Assembly (NCBI GenBank): GCA_019261985.1
Contig: JAFAQY010000107.1
Coordinates: 1 to 40,358, forward strand
Length of the DNA stretch: 40,358 nucleotides
Reading direction: 5' to 3'
Origin: Bryobacterales bacterium
Lineage (GTDB): Bacteria > Acidobacteriota > Terriglobia > Bryobacterales > Bryobacteraceae
The notes beneath the pieces are model-generated. The model worked only from the letters and a program-made list of their open reading frames with translations. It made no database searches and had not been told where the DNA came from. A program made the position numbers and the translations under genes. This document shows positions 31,990 through 40,358 of the stretch, piece by piece (positions within the stretch are counted from its first letter, which is position 1; the number at the start of each line of letters is the position of its first letter).

Positions 31990-34900
31990 ATGGCGTGTAT
32001 CCGTCTCTCCGTTGAGAGTGGGGCAGGTTGCCAACCTGCAGCGGGTTGCCAACCCGCTTGCCGACCTTGTGCGAACCCCGCCCAGCGCGGTTGGCAACCG
32101 CGCGCCGGATGGCATCCGGCCCCACAAGCTGCTCTCAGCTTTTTCGCTGCATGCGCGGTCGCCTTCGGCTCTTGTCCCGTGAGCTTCCAGACCCAAAGCG
32201 CCGCAAGCCTGAAGCCGGCGTCCACATCGCATACCGTTTTGCTGCGTCAAAACGATGGATCGTACACCGGGTACGAAATGGCGGATGCATCGCCCTATCA
32301 AGTATTGAAGACGACGCCGAATTTTCAGAATCAGCTAACGGTCTGCCCACCACCGTCGTCCGGTTTGACTGCCGGTCCCCCGCAGGCGTTCGCGCAATTG
32401 CAGGGTGGCCGTTATTTGTTTGTCCAGCGCAGCGATGCCTTCGGCATACCGGGAAGTTATTCAGCCGTTAACGTTGTTGAGCTCGATGCCGCGCTGCGGC
32501 TGATCTCGCAATCTTCGTTGATGCTCTCGGCCGGACCGATGAACCCCGGTGGTGCGAGTACGCTCACACTGACTGATGTGAACGGAGATGGTCTTCCGGA
32601 TCTGATCGCGGGAGCCGGATATCCGCATACCGCGGGGATTCAAGTGCTGCTCGGCAACGGGCACTCCGGTTTCGGAAATCCGGCGATTTACGGAGTCCCG
32701 GGCGAGCTCAATATCGCGTCAACCGTAGTCGCGGATGTGAATGGAGACAACAAGCCTGACATTTTAGTCGCCGGTTCCTGGACTGGCCAGATCTGGCTTT
32801 TTCTAGGAAATGGAGACGGCACCTTTCAGCCGCCGAAACCGGTGGCTCCGATTCCCGCCGCCGGGCTGGGGAAACTGAAGGCTATCGCGGTTGGCGATGT
32901 GAACGGCGATAAAAAGCCGGACCTGGTATTCACCACTAATCTGCCGCCAGCCACTATAAATGTCGCGATTGGCGACGGCAACGGAAACTTCTCGACTGCA
33001 GTTTCGTTTCCATCCGGTGGAACCGACGCTGTCGCCATTGGCGACGTGAATGGAGACGGACTTCCGGATATCGTTGCTAGCGGTATCTCGATCCTTTTTG
33101 GCGACGGAAAAGGAGGGTTCCCAAGCCGGCAGGATTATTTTCAGCAGACGATGGGCAGCATCATTCTGACCGACTTTAATAATGACGGCAGGACTGACAT
33201 CGTCATTGGAACCGGAGCACCGTGGGTTTTCTCAGGCACCGCCATTGCGGTTATGTACGGAAGCACCGGTGGAATGTTCTCCGGCGCGCCCATTACCACG
33301 GTTCCAGGATTCTCCGTTCCCGGTGATGTAGTCACCAGCATCAGCTCCGCCGACCTCGATGGAGACGGTATTGCGGATGTAATCTTCTCCGATATTTTGA
33401 CCGGGATAACGTCCCTCAAGGGAAGTGGCGATGGTAATTTCAAGGCGATCTGGCAATACAACCCTCGGACTCAGGAAAATGTTCGAGGGGTTCCGGCGTC
33501 AATTGTTATCGGGGATTTCAATCGAGACGGAGTTCCCGATTTCGCCGCTGTGCTCGACAGCACAACGACGGGAGTAATCGAAGTGTTCCTTGGTATTGGG
33601 GATGGCACGTTTCAGTCTCCACTCATCATTTCAGCGGGTTCGTCGCTCAGTGGTTACAGCTCAATAGTCTCAGCCGATTTTAACCGCGACGGCAAACTGG
33701 ACTTGGCGCTGGTGGCGACGCCGTATTATTCGAATAGCAACGTCATCAGCACGGTTTTAATTTATCTGGGCAACGGCGATGGAGGCTTCGCCGCGCCCCA
33801 AACAGCAATGTCGGCTCCCGGTTTCCTGATGGTTGCCGCCGGCGATTTCGATAACGATGGCGTAGCCGATTTGGCCCTATCCATGAATGGTTATGTCGGA
33901 CAGACCGGCAGCGGCGTTACAATTTTGACCGGTAAGGGCGACGGCACATTCAAGCCGGGCACGTCTATAGCGCTCTCAAACGTCGCCTCCGGCGCCGGCA
34001 CGCTCGCCGCCTCCGATTTCAATCTCGACGGCAATCTCGATCTGGTGATTTCTACCGGCATTCCGGGCAATACGCAATCAGGAATCACGGTTCTGCTGGG
34101 CACGGGCAATGGCGCGTTTCAACCCCCCGCTTTCTACCCCGCGCATTCGATCGCTGGATTGATCGTTGGCGATGTCAATAGCGATGGCATCCCCGATGTG
34201 GTGACCCAAGCGGGCTACCTGCTTGGAAACGGTGATGGAACGTTCCAGCCTGCCGTGTCGCTGGATTTAGTCCCAATAGCAATGGCGGACATTAACGGAG
34301 ACGGACAGATCGATATCCTCGGCAGTGCTACGCTTGGCTTCGCAACCCTGGTTAATGTTTCCCGAACGGGATCATTCAGCCTCGCCTCGGCGGCGAGTTT
34401 TCAAGTTGGTCCGGTTGCGCCGGAATCTTTGGTCTCCGCCTTCGGTAGCGGCTTCGCTTCGAGCGTTGCCGCCACCAGCGTGACAGTTCAGGATGCAAGC
34501 GGAGTCAGCCGCAGCGCTCTGCCGCTCTACGTTTCTCCAAAGCAAGTCAACTTCGAAATACCCTCGGGAACCAGTCCTGGAATCGCGACCGTCACCATCA
34601 CCAATGCCGCGACTTCACCGGCGATATCGTTCACGTCGCGAGTGCAGATTGCGCCAGTGAGCCCAGCGACTTTTCAATTGAACAAAGCCGCGCTTGCGGC
34701 TGCGGACATCGTCCGCGTGTCGGGAAATTCGAGGAGCATAGAGCCGGTCTACACGAATCAGAACGGGGGCATGGGTCCGCGACCCATCGATCTGGGTCCG
34801 CCCGGAGATCAGGTCTACCTAAGCCTCTTCGGGACCGGTCTCCGCAACGCGGGTACGAGCCAAGTGTCCGTTCGAATAAACGGAATCAGCGCGCCGGTGA

Positions 34901-35046
34901 CCTACGCCGGCCCGCAGCCCGGCTTCGCAGGACTCGATCAGATCAATGTACTTCTCCCGAGACAGCTTGCTGGAGCCGGACAGGCGGGAATAGTAGTCAC
35001 GGCCGCGGGGCGCACGGCCAATACCACCTACGTCTCCTTTAAATGA
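31990..35046 (+). CDS. Secreted FG-GAP/VCBS-repeat protein with Solibacter-type C-terminal domain
   Basis: About 1018 residues from the ATG at 31990. The open frame begins earlier with a TTG at 31894, which I consider less likely. After about 48 residues comes a signal-like hydrophobic core (LSFFAACAVAFGSCPVSF). Twelve Ca-binding FG-GAP motifs follow (DVNGDGLPDL, DVNGDNKPDI, DFNNDGRTDI, DLDGDGIADV, DFNRDGKLDL and similar), forming one or two beta-propellers. The C-terminal about 220 residues resemble the Solibacter uncharacterized C-terminal domain: VAPESLVSAFGSGFASSV, then LYVSPKQVNFEIPSG and GLDQINVLLPRQLAG. It is an extracellular or surface protein, role unknown. Codons 10-46 are encoded by a palindromic element (32018-32125); removing exactly those 108 bases would leave an ordinary signal peptide. 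Confidence 0.88.
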   Translation: MACIRLSVESGAGCQPAAGCQPACRPCANPAQRGWQPRAGWHPAPQAALSFFAACAVAFGSCPVSFQTQSAASLKPASTSHTVLLRQNDGSYTGYEMADASPYQVLKTTPNFQNQLTVCPPPSSGLTAGPPQAFAQLQGGRYLFVQRSDAFGIPGSYSAVNVVELDAALRLISQSSLMLSAGPMNPGGASTLTLTDVNGDGLPDLIAGAGYPHTAGIQVLLGNGHSGFGNPAIYGVPGELNIASTVVADVNGDNKPDILVAGSWTGQIWLFLGNGDGTFQPPKPVAPIPAAGLGKLKAIAVGDVNGDKKPDLVFTTNLPPATINVAIGDGNGNFSTAVSFPSGGTDAVAIGDVNGDGLPDIVASGISILFGDGKGGFPSRQDYFQQTMGSIILTDFNNDGRTDIVIGTGAPWVFSGTAIAVMYGSTGGMFSGAPITTVPGFSVPGDVVTSISSADLDGDGIADVIFSDILTGITSLKGSGDGNFKAIWQYNPRTQENVRGVPASIVIGDFNRDGVPDFAAVLDSTTTGVIEVFLGIGDGTFQSPLIISAGSSLSGYSSIVSADFNRDGKLDLALVATPYYSNSNVISTVLIYLGNGDGGFAAPQTAMSAPGFLMVAAGDFDNDGVADLALSMNGYVGQTGSGVTILTGKGDGTFKPGTSIALSNVASGAGTLAASDFNLDGNLDLVISTGIPGNTQSGITVLLGTGNGAFQPPAFYPAHSIAGLIVGDVNSDGIPDVVTQAGYLLGNGDGTFQPAVSLDLVPIAMADINGDGQIDILGSATLGFATLVNVSRTGSFSLASAASFQVGPVAPESLVSAFGSGFASSVAATSVTVQDASGVSRSALPLYVSPKQVNFEIPSGTSPGIATVTITNAATSPAISFTSRVQIAPVSPATFQLNKAALAAADIVRVSGNSRSIEPVYTNQNGGMGPRPIDLGPPGDQVYLSLFGTGLRNAGTSQVSVRINGISAPVTYAGPQPGFAGLDQINVLLPRQLAGAGQAGIVVTAAGRTANTTYVSFK
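32018..32125. repeat. Multi-hairpin palindromic element within the FG-GAP protein N-terminus
   Basis: 108 bases with GTGGGGC ... GCCCCAC ends and four hairpins: GCAGGTT-gcc-AACCTGC, AGCGGGTT-gcc-AACCCGCT, GCGCGGTT-ggc-AACCGCGC and GCCGGAT-ggc-ATCCGGC. Stem sequences differ from copies A and B, but every stem stays perfectly paired. It is read through in frame as 36 codons. No direct repeat is evident at its edges. Confidence 0.85.
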
Positions 35047-35061
35047 ATCCACTAGACTCGA

Positions 35062-35538
35062 ATGATGAAGTACGAGATAACACGTAAGCAGATTTCGCCG
35101 CAGCCGGTGCTCGTTATCCAGCGGCGGGTACAGCGGTCCGGGATCGCAGGTTTCCTCGGCGAGGCGTTCCAGAAGGTCTTCCAATTCGCGGGCAAAAACG
35201 GAATCACGGTCGTGGGACCGCCATTAGCGCGATACAGCGAGATGAGCGGCGACGCATTGACGATTGAAGCCGGCGTGCCCGTCGCGTCCACGCCAGACAA
35301 TTTGCCCGCCGATTCCGAGATCCGGCGCGACACGCTGCCGGGCGGCCCCGCGGCGTTTACTGTCCACATGGGCCCTTACGAAAAACTGCCCGATGCCATG
35401 GCTGCCGTGGATGCCTGGATCAAGCAACAGAAGCTCGCGCCGGGCGGTGCGCCGTGGGAATCGTACGTGACCGATCCCGGCAACCTGCCGGACCCGAAGG
35501 ATTGGAAAACAGAAGTATTCTGCCCCCTCGCTTCGTGA
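35062..35538 (+). CDS. GyrI-like small-molecule-binding domain protein
   Basis: 158 residues (or 157 from the second ATG at 35065). It matches the GyrI-like/AraC effector-binding fold: MKYEITRKQISPQPVLVIQR at the N-terminus, a GPPLARYSEM strand, LTIEAGVPVAS, and the conserved LPGGPAAFTVHMGPYEKLPD segment, followed by WESYVTDPGN. There is no DNA-binding domain, so it is a stand-alone ligand-binding or hydrolase-like member. It starts 15 bases after the FG-GAP stop and ends 9 bases from the convergent cupin stop. The ligand is unknown. Confidence 0.85.
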   Translation: MMKYEITRKQISPQPVLVIQRRVQRSGIAGFLGEAFQKVFQFAGKNGITVVGPPLARYSEMSGDALTIEAGVPVASTPDNLPADSEIRRDTLPGGPAAFTVHMGPYEKLPDAMAAVDAWIKQQKLAPGGAPWESYVTDPGNLPDPKDWKTEVFCPLAS

Positions 35539-35547
35539 GATGTACGA

Positions 35548-35943
35548 TTACCGCCGGTATTGGTCGTCGCTGACGTGCTCCATCCAGTCGACCACCTTGC
35601 CGTCGAGCTTTTCTTGAATGGCAATGTGCGTCATGGCTGTCGTGGAGGCCGCGCCATGCCAGTGCTTTTCGCCGGGCGCAAACCACACCACATCACCGGG
35701 CCGGATCTCCTCCACCGGACCACCCCAACGCTGGGCCCACCCGCACCCGGCCGTGACGATCAAAGTTTGCCCGAGCGGATGGGTGTGCCATGCGGTGCGG
35801 GCGCCCGGCTCGAACGTGACGGTGGCTCCTTGAACCAGCGCCGGCTCGGGCGCTTGAAAAAGGGGATCGATTCTCACTGTGCCGCTGAACCATTCCGATG
35901 GTCCTTTGGCTGAAGGCTGCGATCCAACTCGTTTGATCTCCAT
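35548..35943 (-). CDS. Single-domain cupin protein
   Basis: 131 residues from the ATG at 35943 (MEIKRVGS), preceded by GAGAGGG; an ATG four codons upstream (35955) also exists. Cupin motif 1 is [20 protein letters not shown], with two His and a Gln in place of the usual Glu. Motif 2 is [18 protein letters not shown]. The pattern resembles the carboxymuconolactone-decarboxylase-associated and quercetinase-like small cupins. It is likely a cytosolic metal-binding protein; substrate unknown. Confidence 0.85.
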   Translation of the reverse strand: MEIKRVGSQPSAKGPSEWFSGTVRIDPLFQAPEPALVQGATVTFEPGARTAWHTHPLGQTLIVTAGCGWAQRWGGPVEEIRPGDVVWFAPGEKHWHGAASTTAMTHIAIQEKLDGKVVDWMEHVSDDQYRR

Positions 35944-36056
35944 ATTCCCTCTCATTGTGCACGCAGCAGCGCCTGGATCGCCTGTCGCGATGCAGAGTTC
36001 GGGCGCCGGCGGCTCAACGCTGTGTAACCATGGATCTCGAAAGCAGAAGTGGACCG

Positions 36057-36461
36057 ATGATGAAAACGGAATTGCTGCGATTCAACGGCGCTGTCGAGCG
36101 AGACCCAGCTATCGACGCGTGGATGAAAGCGCATGAAGGTAAGTTGGGGGCCATCGCGCAGCAGTGGTTTGAGGCGATGCGAAGATGCGGGGACGAAGTC
36201 CGGGAGCTCGTGCACGACGGCTGTCCGGTTGCATGCTTGGGAGATGTGCCATTCGGCTACGTCAATGCATTCACTTCTCACGTAAACGTGGGGTTCTTTC
36301 AGGGCGCAGCGCTGCCGGATCCGGCCCGCATGTTGCAAGGCAGCGGCAAGTTCATGCGCCATGTGAAGCTGAGACCGGGAGCGCCGGTAAACGCTGCCGC
36401 CCTAAGCCGGCTGATCGAAATCGCCTACTCGGATATAAAAAGGCGCGTTGAACATGGCTAG
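36057..36461 (+). CDS. DUF1801-type small protein
   Basis: About 134 residues from the tandem ATGs at 36057/36060; an ATG at 36030 and an earlier frame start at 35955 are less family-like. Recognisable pattern: [20 protein letters not shown], then [20 protein letters not shown] and [20 protein letters not shown], as in DUF1801 proteins (YdhG/Fra-like fold). Some homologues have been linked to iron or frataxin-like functions, but none is established. It is divergent from the cupin gene. Confidence 0.75.
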   Translation: MMKTELLRFNGAVERDPAIDAWMKAHEGKLGAIAQQWFEAMRRCGDEVRELVHDGCPVACLGDVPFGYVNAFTSHVNVGFFQGAALPDPARMLQGSGKFMRHVKLRPGAPVNAAALSRLIEIAYSDIKRRVEHG

Positions 36462-36536
36462 CACGGATGAGCCATGAGTGCCGCCGTCGCCGAGGTTTAA
36501 CCCGCGCCAAGGGTGTTATTCTGAAATGTCCCGCTA

Positions 36537-37322
36537 ATGTCTGCTATTGATGTCCCTCTACAAAAGAACCGCTTCGGTCAAACAAGGCGAAAGGACAGGT
36601 GGTGGATCGAGCCGTTGTTCGTGTTTCTCGGCTACCTGATCTTCACCGTCTACGCAAATTACGCGCTTTTAGCCAACAACTACTACGAGCTTCCGGGGAC
36701 GCAATATCTTTCGCCTATGTACTCGCCGTTGCTGTTTCGCTACGCGCCGGGCTGGTGGCCGGCGATTCTGCCGTACTCGGCGGCTGCGCTGATTTTGTGG
36801 GCGCCTCTCGGCTTTCGCATCACTTGTTACTACTATCGCGGCGCGTACTATAAGGCGGTCTGGCTCGATCCGCCGTCGTGTACTGTCGGGGAGCCGCGAA
36901 AGAGTTACTGGGGTGAGCGCTCCTTCCCGCTGATCCTGCAAAACGTCCACCGCTACTTTTTATATCTTGCGATCGTATTTATCTTCATCTTGTCCTACGA
37001 TGCCTGGAGGGGACTGTGGTTTGACGGACCGAACGGGCCCGGGACTCAGTTCGGAATCGGGCTTGGCTCGATCATCTTGATTCTGAATCCGATTTTCCTG
37101 GGTCTGTACACGTTCGGCTGTCATTCACTCCGCCATCTGATTGGCGGACGAAAGGACGTGATCTCCAGTAGCGCCGTGCGGCAATCCTGCTACAACTGCG
37201 TGTCCTACCTGAACCGCCGCCATATGAAGTGGGCGTGGATCAGCATGTTCTACGTCGGGTTCGTGGATTTGTATATCCGGCTGTGCGCGAAGGGCATCTG
37301 GCACGATTGGAGAATTTTCTAA
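36537..37322 (+). CDS. sdhC: Sdh1-type succinate dehydrogenase membrane anchor (SdhC-like)
   Basis: 261 residues with about five transmembrane segments (near residues 25-45, 73-95, 135-155, 170-195 and 235-255). The segment CYYYRGAYYKAVWLDPPSC followed by SYWGERSFPLILQNVHRYF resembles the single large anchor subunit of actinobacterial Sdh1 complexes, which replaces the usual separate SdhC and SdhD. His residues in NVHRYF and CHSLRHLIGG could be quinone-site or heme-related. It lies 7 bases before the flavoprotein gene, in the order anchor-flavoprotein-iron-sulfur. The identification rests on context plus recalled similarity; there is no clear Shine-Dalgarno at 36537. Confidence 0.78.
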   Translation: MSAIDVPLQKNRFGQTRRKDRWWIEPLFVFLGYLIFTVYANYALLANNYYELPGTQYLSPMYSPLLFRYAPGWWPAILPYSAAALILWAPLGFRITCYYYRGAYYKAVWLDPPSCTVGEPRKSYWGERSFPLILQNVHRYFLYLAIVFIFILSYDAWRGLWFDGPNGPGTQFGIGLGSIILILNPIFLGLYTFGCHSLRHLIGGRKDVISSSAVRQSCYNCVSYLNRRHMKWAWISMFYVGFVDLYIRLCAKGIWHDWRIF

Positions 37323-37329
37323 AGCAAAA

Positions 37330-39144
37330 ATGCCGGAATATCAGACTCACGAATACGACGTCCTGATAGTGGGCGCCGGAGGCGCGGGACTGCGCGCCGC
37401 CATCGAAGCTTCCGCCGCGGGCGCGAAAACGGGTGTTGTAACGAAGTCGCTGCTCGGCAAGGCGCACACGGTGATGGCGGAAGGCGGCATGGCGGCCGCC
37501 ATGGGCAATGTCGACGACCGGGATAACTGGCGTGTTCACTTCGCCGACACGATGCGCGGCGGCCAATATCTGAATAATTCGCGAATGGCCGAGATCCATG
37601 CCAAGGAAGCTCCGGCGCGGGTGAGAGAGCTAGAAGCTTGGGGCGCTATGTTCGACCGCACGAAAGACGGGCGGATCTTGCAGCGCAATTTCGGCGGCCA
37701 CCGCTATCCCCGGCTGGCGCATGTCGGCGATCGCACTGGCCTTGAGATGATCCGCACATTGCAAGATCACGGCGTTCACCAAGGCATCGAGTTTCACATG
37801 GAGGCCACCATCGTCACGCTGCTAAAAGACGGCGAGCGATGCGTTGGCGCGCTCGCGTATGACCGCGAGCGCGGACAGTTTCGCGTGCTGCACGCCAAGG
37901 CCGTGGTGCTCGCGACGGGCGGAATCGGACGCGCCTATCAAATAACCAGCAACAGTTGGGAATACTCGGGCGACGGGCATGCGCTGGCTTTTCACGCTGG
38001 CGCGGCTCTGCTCGATATGGAGTTCGTGCAGTTCCATCCGACCGGCATGGTTTGGCCGCCCAGCGTGAAAGGCATTCTGGTGACCGAAGGCGTGCGCGGC
38101 GAAGGCGGTGTGCTGCGCAACAAAGAAGGCAAGCGGTTCATGTTCGACGATATTCCGGAGAACTACCGCTCGCAAACGGCGGACACCGAAGACGAAGGCT
38201 GGCGGTACACGCAGGGCGACAAGAGCGCCCGGCGCCCCCCGGAATTGCTGACACGCGATCACGTCGCGCGATGCATCAATCGCGAGGTCAAGGCCGGGCG
38301 CGGAAGTCCGCACGGCGGCGTTTATCTGGATATTGCGTGGATCAAGGAGAAGCTGCCCAACTCGGTGGAGCACATCAAGAAAAAGCTGCCGAGTATGTAT
38401 CATCAGTTTAAGCAGCTAGCCGACCTGGATATTACTCGGGAGCCGATGGAGATCGGACCAACCGTACACTACGTAATGGGCGGAGTGCTGGTGGATGCCG
38501 AAACGCAGATGTCCACGGTGCCGGGTTTGTTCGCGGCCGGGGAGTGCGGAGCCGGGTTGCACGGAGCCAACCGCCTGGGCGGTAACTCACTTTCCGATTT
38601 GCTCGTGTTCGGTAAACGCGCGGGCGAATATGCCGCCAAATTCGCCAAAGAAAACCGGGCCGGCCAGTTGCCGAAGGACCAGATCGATGCCGCCGCGCGA
38701 TGGGCTCTGGAGCCGTTCGATCGCGGCGCGGCGGGTGTAAACCCGTTTGCGGTTCAGCATGCGCTGCAGGAGGTGATGCAGAATCTGGTGGGTATCGTTC
38801 GCCGCGAAGAGGAGATGCTGCAGGCGCTTGAAAAAATCGCCGAGCTGAAGCAACACGCCGCGAAAGCAGGCGTCACCGGAAACCGCGAATACAACACCGG
38901 CTGGCACACGGCCTTAGATCTGAATAATCTGCTTACCGTTTCCGAGATCGTTACGCGTGCGGCCTTGGAGCGCAAAGAGAGCCGCGGCGCGCAGTTCCGC
39001 GACGATTATCCAACCAAGAGCGAAGAATGGGGCAAGTACAACTTGCGGGTTCAAAAGGGCGCTGATGGAACCGTAAACATTGCGCGCGCCCCAGTCATCC
39101 CACTTACGGAAGAGATGAGGCAAGTGATCGAGGAGCAGAAGTAA
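37330..39144 (+). CDS. sdhA: Succinate dehydrogenase/fumarate reductase flavoprotein subunit
   Basis: 604 residues. It oxidises succinate to fumarate with covalently bound FAD at the cytoplasmic face of the membrane. The dinucleotide fold is YDVLIVGAGGAGLRAAIEAS. The flavinylation His lies in LLGKAHTVMAEGGMAA. Substrate-site elements are QFHPTGM, VTEGVRGEGG and HYVMGGV. FAD contacts continue in LFAAGECGAGLHGANRLGGN. The C-terminal helical domain is present, so the subunit is full length. It is followed directly by sdhB. Confidence 0.96.
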   Translation: MPEYQTHEYDVLIVGAGGAGLRAAIEASAAGAKTGVVTKSLLGKAHTVMAEGGMAAAMGNVDDRDNWRVHFADTMRGGQYLNNSRMAEIHAKEAPARVRELEAWGAMFDRTKDGRILQRNFGGHRYPRLAHVGDRTGLEMIRTLQDHGVHQGIEFHMEATIVTLLKDGERCVGALAYDRERGQFRVLHAKAVVLATGGIGRAYQITSNSWEYSGDGHALAFHAGAALLDMEFVQFHPTGMVWPPSVKGILVTEGVRGEGGVLRNKEGKRFMFDDIPENYRSQTADTEDEGWRYTQGDKSARRPPELLTRDHVARCINREVKAGRGSPHGGVYLDIAWIKEKLPNSVEHIKKKLPSMYHQFKQLADLDITREPMEIGPTVHYVMGGVLVDAETQMSTVPGLFAAGECGAGLHGANRLGGNSLSDLLVFGKRAGEYAAKFAKENRAGQLPKDQIDAAARWALEPFDRGAAGVNPFAVQHALQEVMQNLVGIVRREEEMLQALEKIAELKQHAAKAGVTGNREYNTGWHTALDLNNLLTVSEIVTRAALERKESRGAQFRDDYPTKSEEWGKYNLRVQKGADGTVNIARAPVIPLTEEMRQVIEEQK

Positions 39145-39897
39145 ATGACTCCCCAAAACGAATCGAAAGCCATATTCAGGATTTGGCGCGGCGACGCAAC
39201 GCAGGGCGCGTTCCAGGATTACACAACCGAAATCTCAAGCGGCATGGTGGTGCTGGACGCGGTGCACAAAATTCAAGCCGAACAGGCCAACGATCTGGCG
39301 GTGCGCTGGAATTGCAAAGCCGGCAAGTGCGGTTCTTGTTCCGCCGAAATCAACGGCAGCCCCAAGCTCATGTGCATGACCCGGTTGAACACGCTGCCGC
39401 TGGATCAGCCGGTCACCGTAGAGCCGATGCATACCTTCCCGCGAATTAAAGACCTGGTGACGGACGTGTCCTGGAATTACCGCGTGAAGAAGGAAATCAA
39501 GAAATTCCAGCCGCGCAAACCCGATGCTGCCGACGGCACCTGGCGCATGCAGCAATCCGACGTCGATCGCGTTCAGGAATTTCGCAAGTGTATCGAGTGC
39601 TTTCTGTGCCAGGACGTCTGTCACGTGCTTCGCGATCACCACATGCACGACCAGTTCATCGGGCCGCGATTCCTGGTCTATGCGGCGGCGCTGGAGATGA
39701 ATCCGATCGATTCCGCCGACCGCATCGCCGAGCTGCGCGATAGCTGCGGCATCGGCTTATGCAACATCACCAAATGCTGCACCAAGGTTTGCCCCGAGGA
39801 AATCAAGATAACCGATAACGCCATCATTCCGCTGAAGGAGCGGGTGGTGGACCGCTTCTACGATCCGCTGACGCGGTTATTTAAAATGTTCGGGTAG
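39145..39897 (+). CDS. sdhB: Succinate dehydrogenase/fumarate reductase iron-sulfur subunit
   Basis: 250 residues, beginning at the base after the sdhA stop; a GAGGAG inside the sdhA end serves as ribosome binding site. The 2Fe-2S site is CKAGKCGSCSAEINGSPKLMC. The 4Fe-4S and 3Fe-4S ligands lie in CIECFLCQDVC and in SCGIGLCNITKCCTKVCPEE. It carries electrons from the flavoprotein to the quinone site in the anchor. The gap after it (39898-40028) shows no gene or clear terminator. Confidence 0.96.
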   Translation: MTPQNESKAIFRIWRGDATQGAFQDYTTEISSGMVVLDAVHKIQAEQANDLAVRWNCKAGKCGSCSAEINGSPKLMCMTRLNTLPLDQPVTVEPMHTFPRIKDLVTDVSWNYRVKKEIKKFQPRKPDAADGTWRMQQSDVDRVQEFRKCIECFLCQDVCHVLRDHHMHDQFIGPRFLVYAAALEMNPIDSADRIAELRDSCGIGLCNITKCCTKVCPEEIKITDNAIIPLKERVVDRFYDPLTRLFKMFG

Positions 39898-40028
39898 ACG
39901 CGCTTACTCACACAAACACCACAACATCGCACGCGAGCCGGTCTTGGAAATCAGGCAGTTCGAAACCGAGCGGACAATAGCATTCTATTCCCCGTAACCT
40001 TCGATTGCCGGAGCAGTATTCGTATCTG

Positions 40029-40358
40029 ATGATCCGGTACGCTATTCGCTCACTCTACAAAGCGCGGATGTTCACCGTCGTCGCGGTGATCTCTTTGGCC
40101 TTCGGCATTGGCGCAAATACGGCGATCTTTTCCCTGCTCGACCAGGTTTTGCTGCGCCTGCTGCCGGTGAAGAATCCGCGGGAGCTGGTCCTGTTCACCA
40201 TGCGCGGCCAGCATTACGGCAGCAACTGGGGCATGAACGCCATTTCCTATCCGATGTACCGCGATTTCCAGGATCATAATGAGGCGTTCACAGACATGTT
40301 CGGAAGGTTTTCATTCTCCCCCAGCTTTACCGTGGATCACGGCACCGAGCGGGTGCAG
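40029..40358 (+). CDS. MacB-like (ADOP-type) ABC transporter permease, 5' end
   Basis: The frame opens with ATG at 40029 and is still open at the window edge after 110 codons, so it is 3' partial. The N-terminus (MIRYAIRSLYKARMFTVVAV, then SLAFGIGANTAIFSLLDQVL) is the first helix and GANTAIF signature of the MacB/FtsX periplasmic-core permeases. PVKNPRELVLF and SYPMYRDFQDHNEAFTDMF follow. This form is characteristic of the acidobacterial duplicated orphan permeases, about 800 residues when complete and usually without an adjacent ATPase. The substrate is unknown. Confidence 0.85.
   Translation, partial: MIRYAIRSLYKARMFTVVAVISLAFGIGANTAIFSLLDQVLLRLLPVKNPRELVLFTMRGQHYGSNWGMNAISYPMYRDFQDHNEAFTDMFGRFSFSPSFTVDHGTERVQ

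Noticed and set aside
31628-32225. Minus-strand open frames through the sulfatase start and the palindromic element
   Set aside because: They run across the sulfatase 5' end out of frame and through the element palindromes; there is no recognisable protein.
1-40358. tRNA, rRNA or riboswitch genes
   Set aside because: No recognisable tRNA cloverleaf, rRNA sequence or conserved riboswitch core was noticed. This is by eye only, and a covariance-model scan would be decisive.

Overview
The window looks like chromosome of an acidobacterium of the Solibacter/Bryobacter type. It is GC-rich and carries several families characteristic of that group: an Oar-like TonB-dependent receptor with a glycine-rich linker, an acidobacterial VWFA-related protein, an FG-GAP protein ending in the Solibacter-type C-terminal domain, and the start of a MacB-like (ADOP-type) permease. 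No rRNA, tRNA, phage, IS transposase or CRISPR array was seen.

Layout. 1-399 is the 3' end of a low-complexity Gly/Ser protein, followed by about 0.9 kb of apparently decayed DNA. 1265-4231 (minus) holds a UGT-type glycosyltransferase and a LigM-like folate-dependent O-demethylase. A P1B-5-like metal ATPase (plus) runs convergently into an ArnT-like GT39 membrane protein (minus). 7715-15079 (plus) holds an ECF sigma factor fused to DUF1835, the TonB-dependent receptor and the VWFA protein. 15104-21487 (minus) reads dprA, topA, a metallo-beta-lactamase-fold protein with an altered metal site, and a secreted ankyrin protein. A vapBC toxin-antitoxin pair (21551-22236) diverges from dprA.

22433-28164 holds a zinc-ribbon membrane protein, a 2-hydroxyacid dehydrogenase overlapping a threonine-dehydratase-like lyase, a beta-CASP RNase-like protein, a small lipoprotein and an AlaX-type editing protein. 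28613-31848 (minus) is a coupled DUF885 peptidase/sulfatase pair, and 31990-35046 is the FG-GAP protein. Three small enzymes or ligand-binding proteins follow (GyrI-like, cupin, DUF1801). The window ends with an Sdh1-type succinate dehydrogenase operon (sdhC-sdhA-sdhB) and the permease start.

The least ordinary feature is a family of about 90-108 bp palindromic elements. Complete copies are framed by GTGGRGC/GCYCCAC ends and built of three or four short hairpins whose stems differ in sequence but stay paired. They occur at 2645, 28165, 28356, 28539 (truncated), 30348 and 32018. Two copies lie inside the translated N-termini of secreted proteins, one of them flanked by a 5-bp direct repeat. 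Two and a half copies form a tandem duplication that also carries 3' fragments of both flanking genes. Other oddities are a sulfatase whose best start codon is ACG, the sigma-DUF1835 fusion, and a vapBC promoter that appears leaderless and lies inside an inverted repeat.
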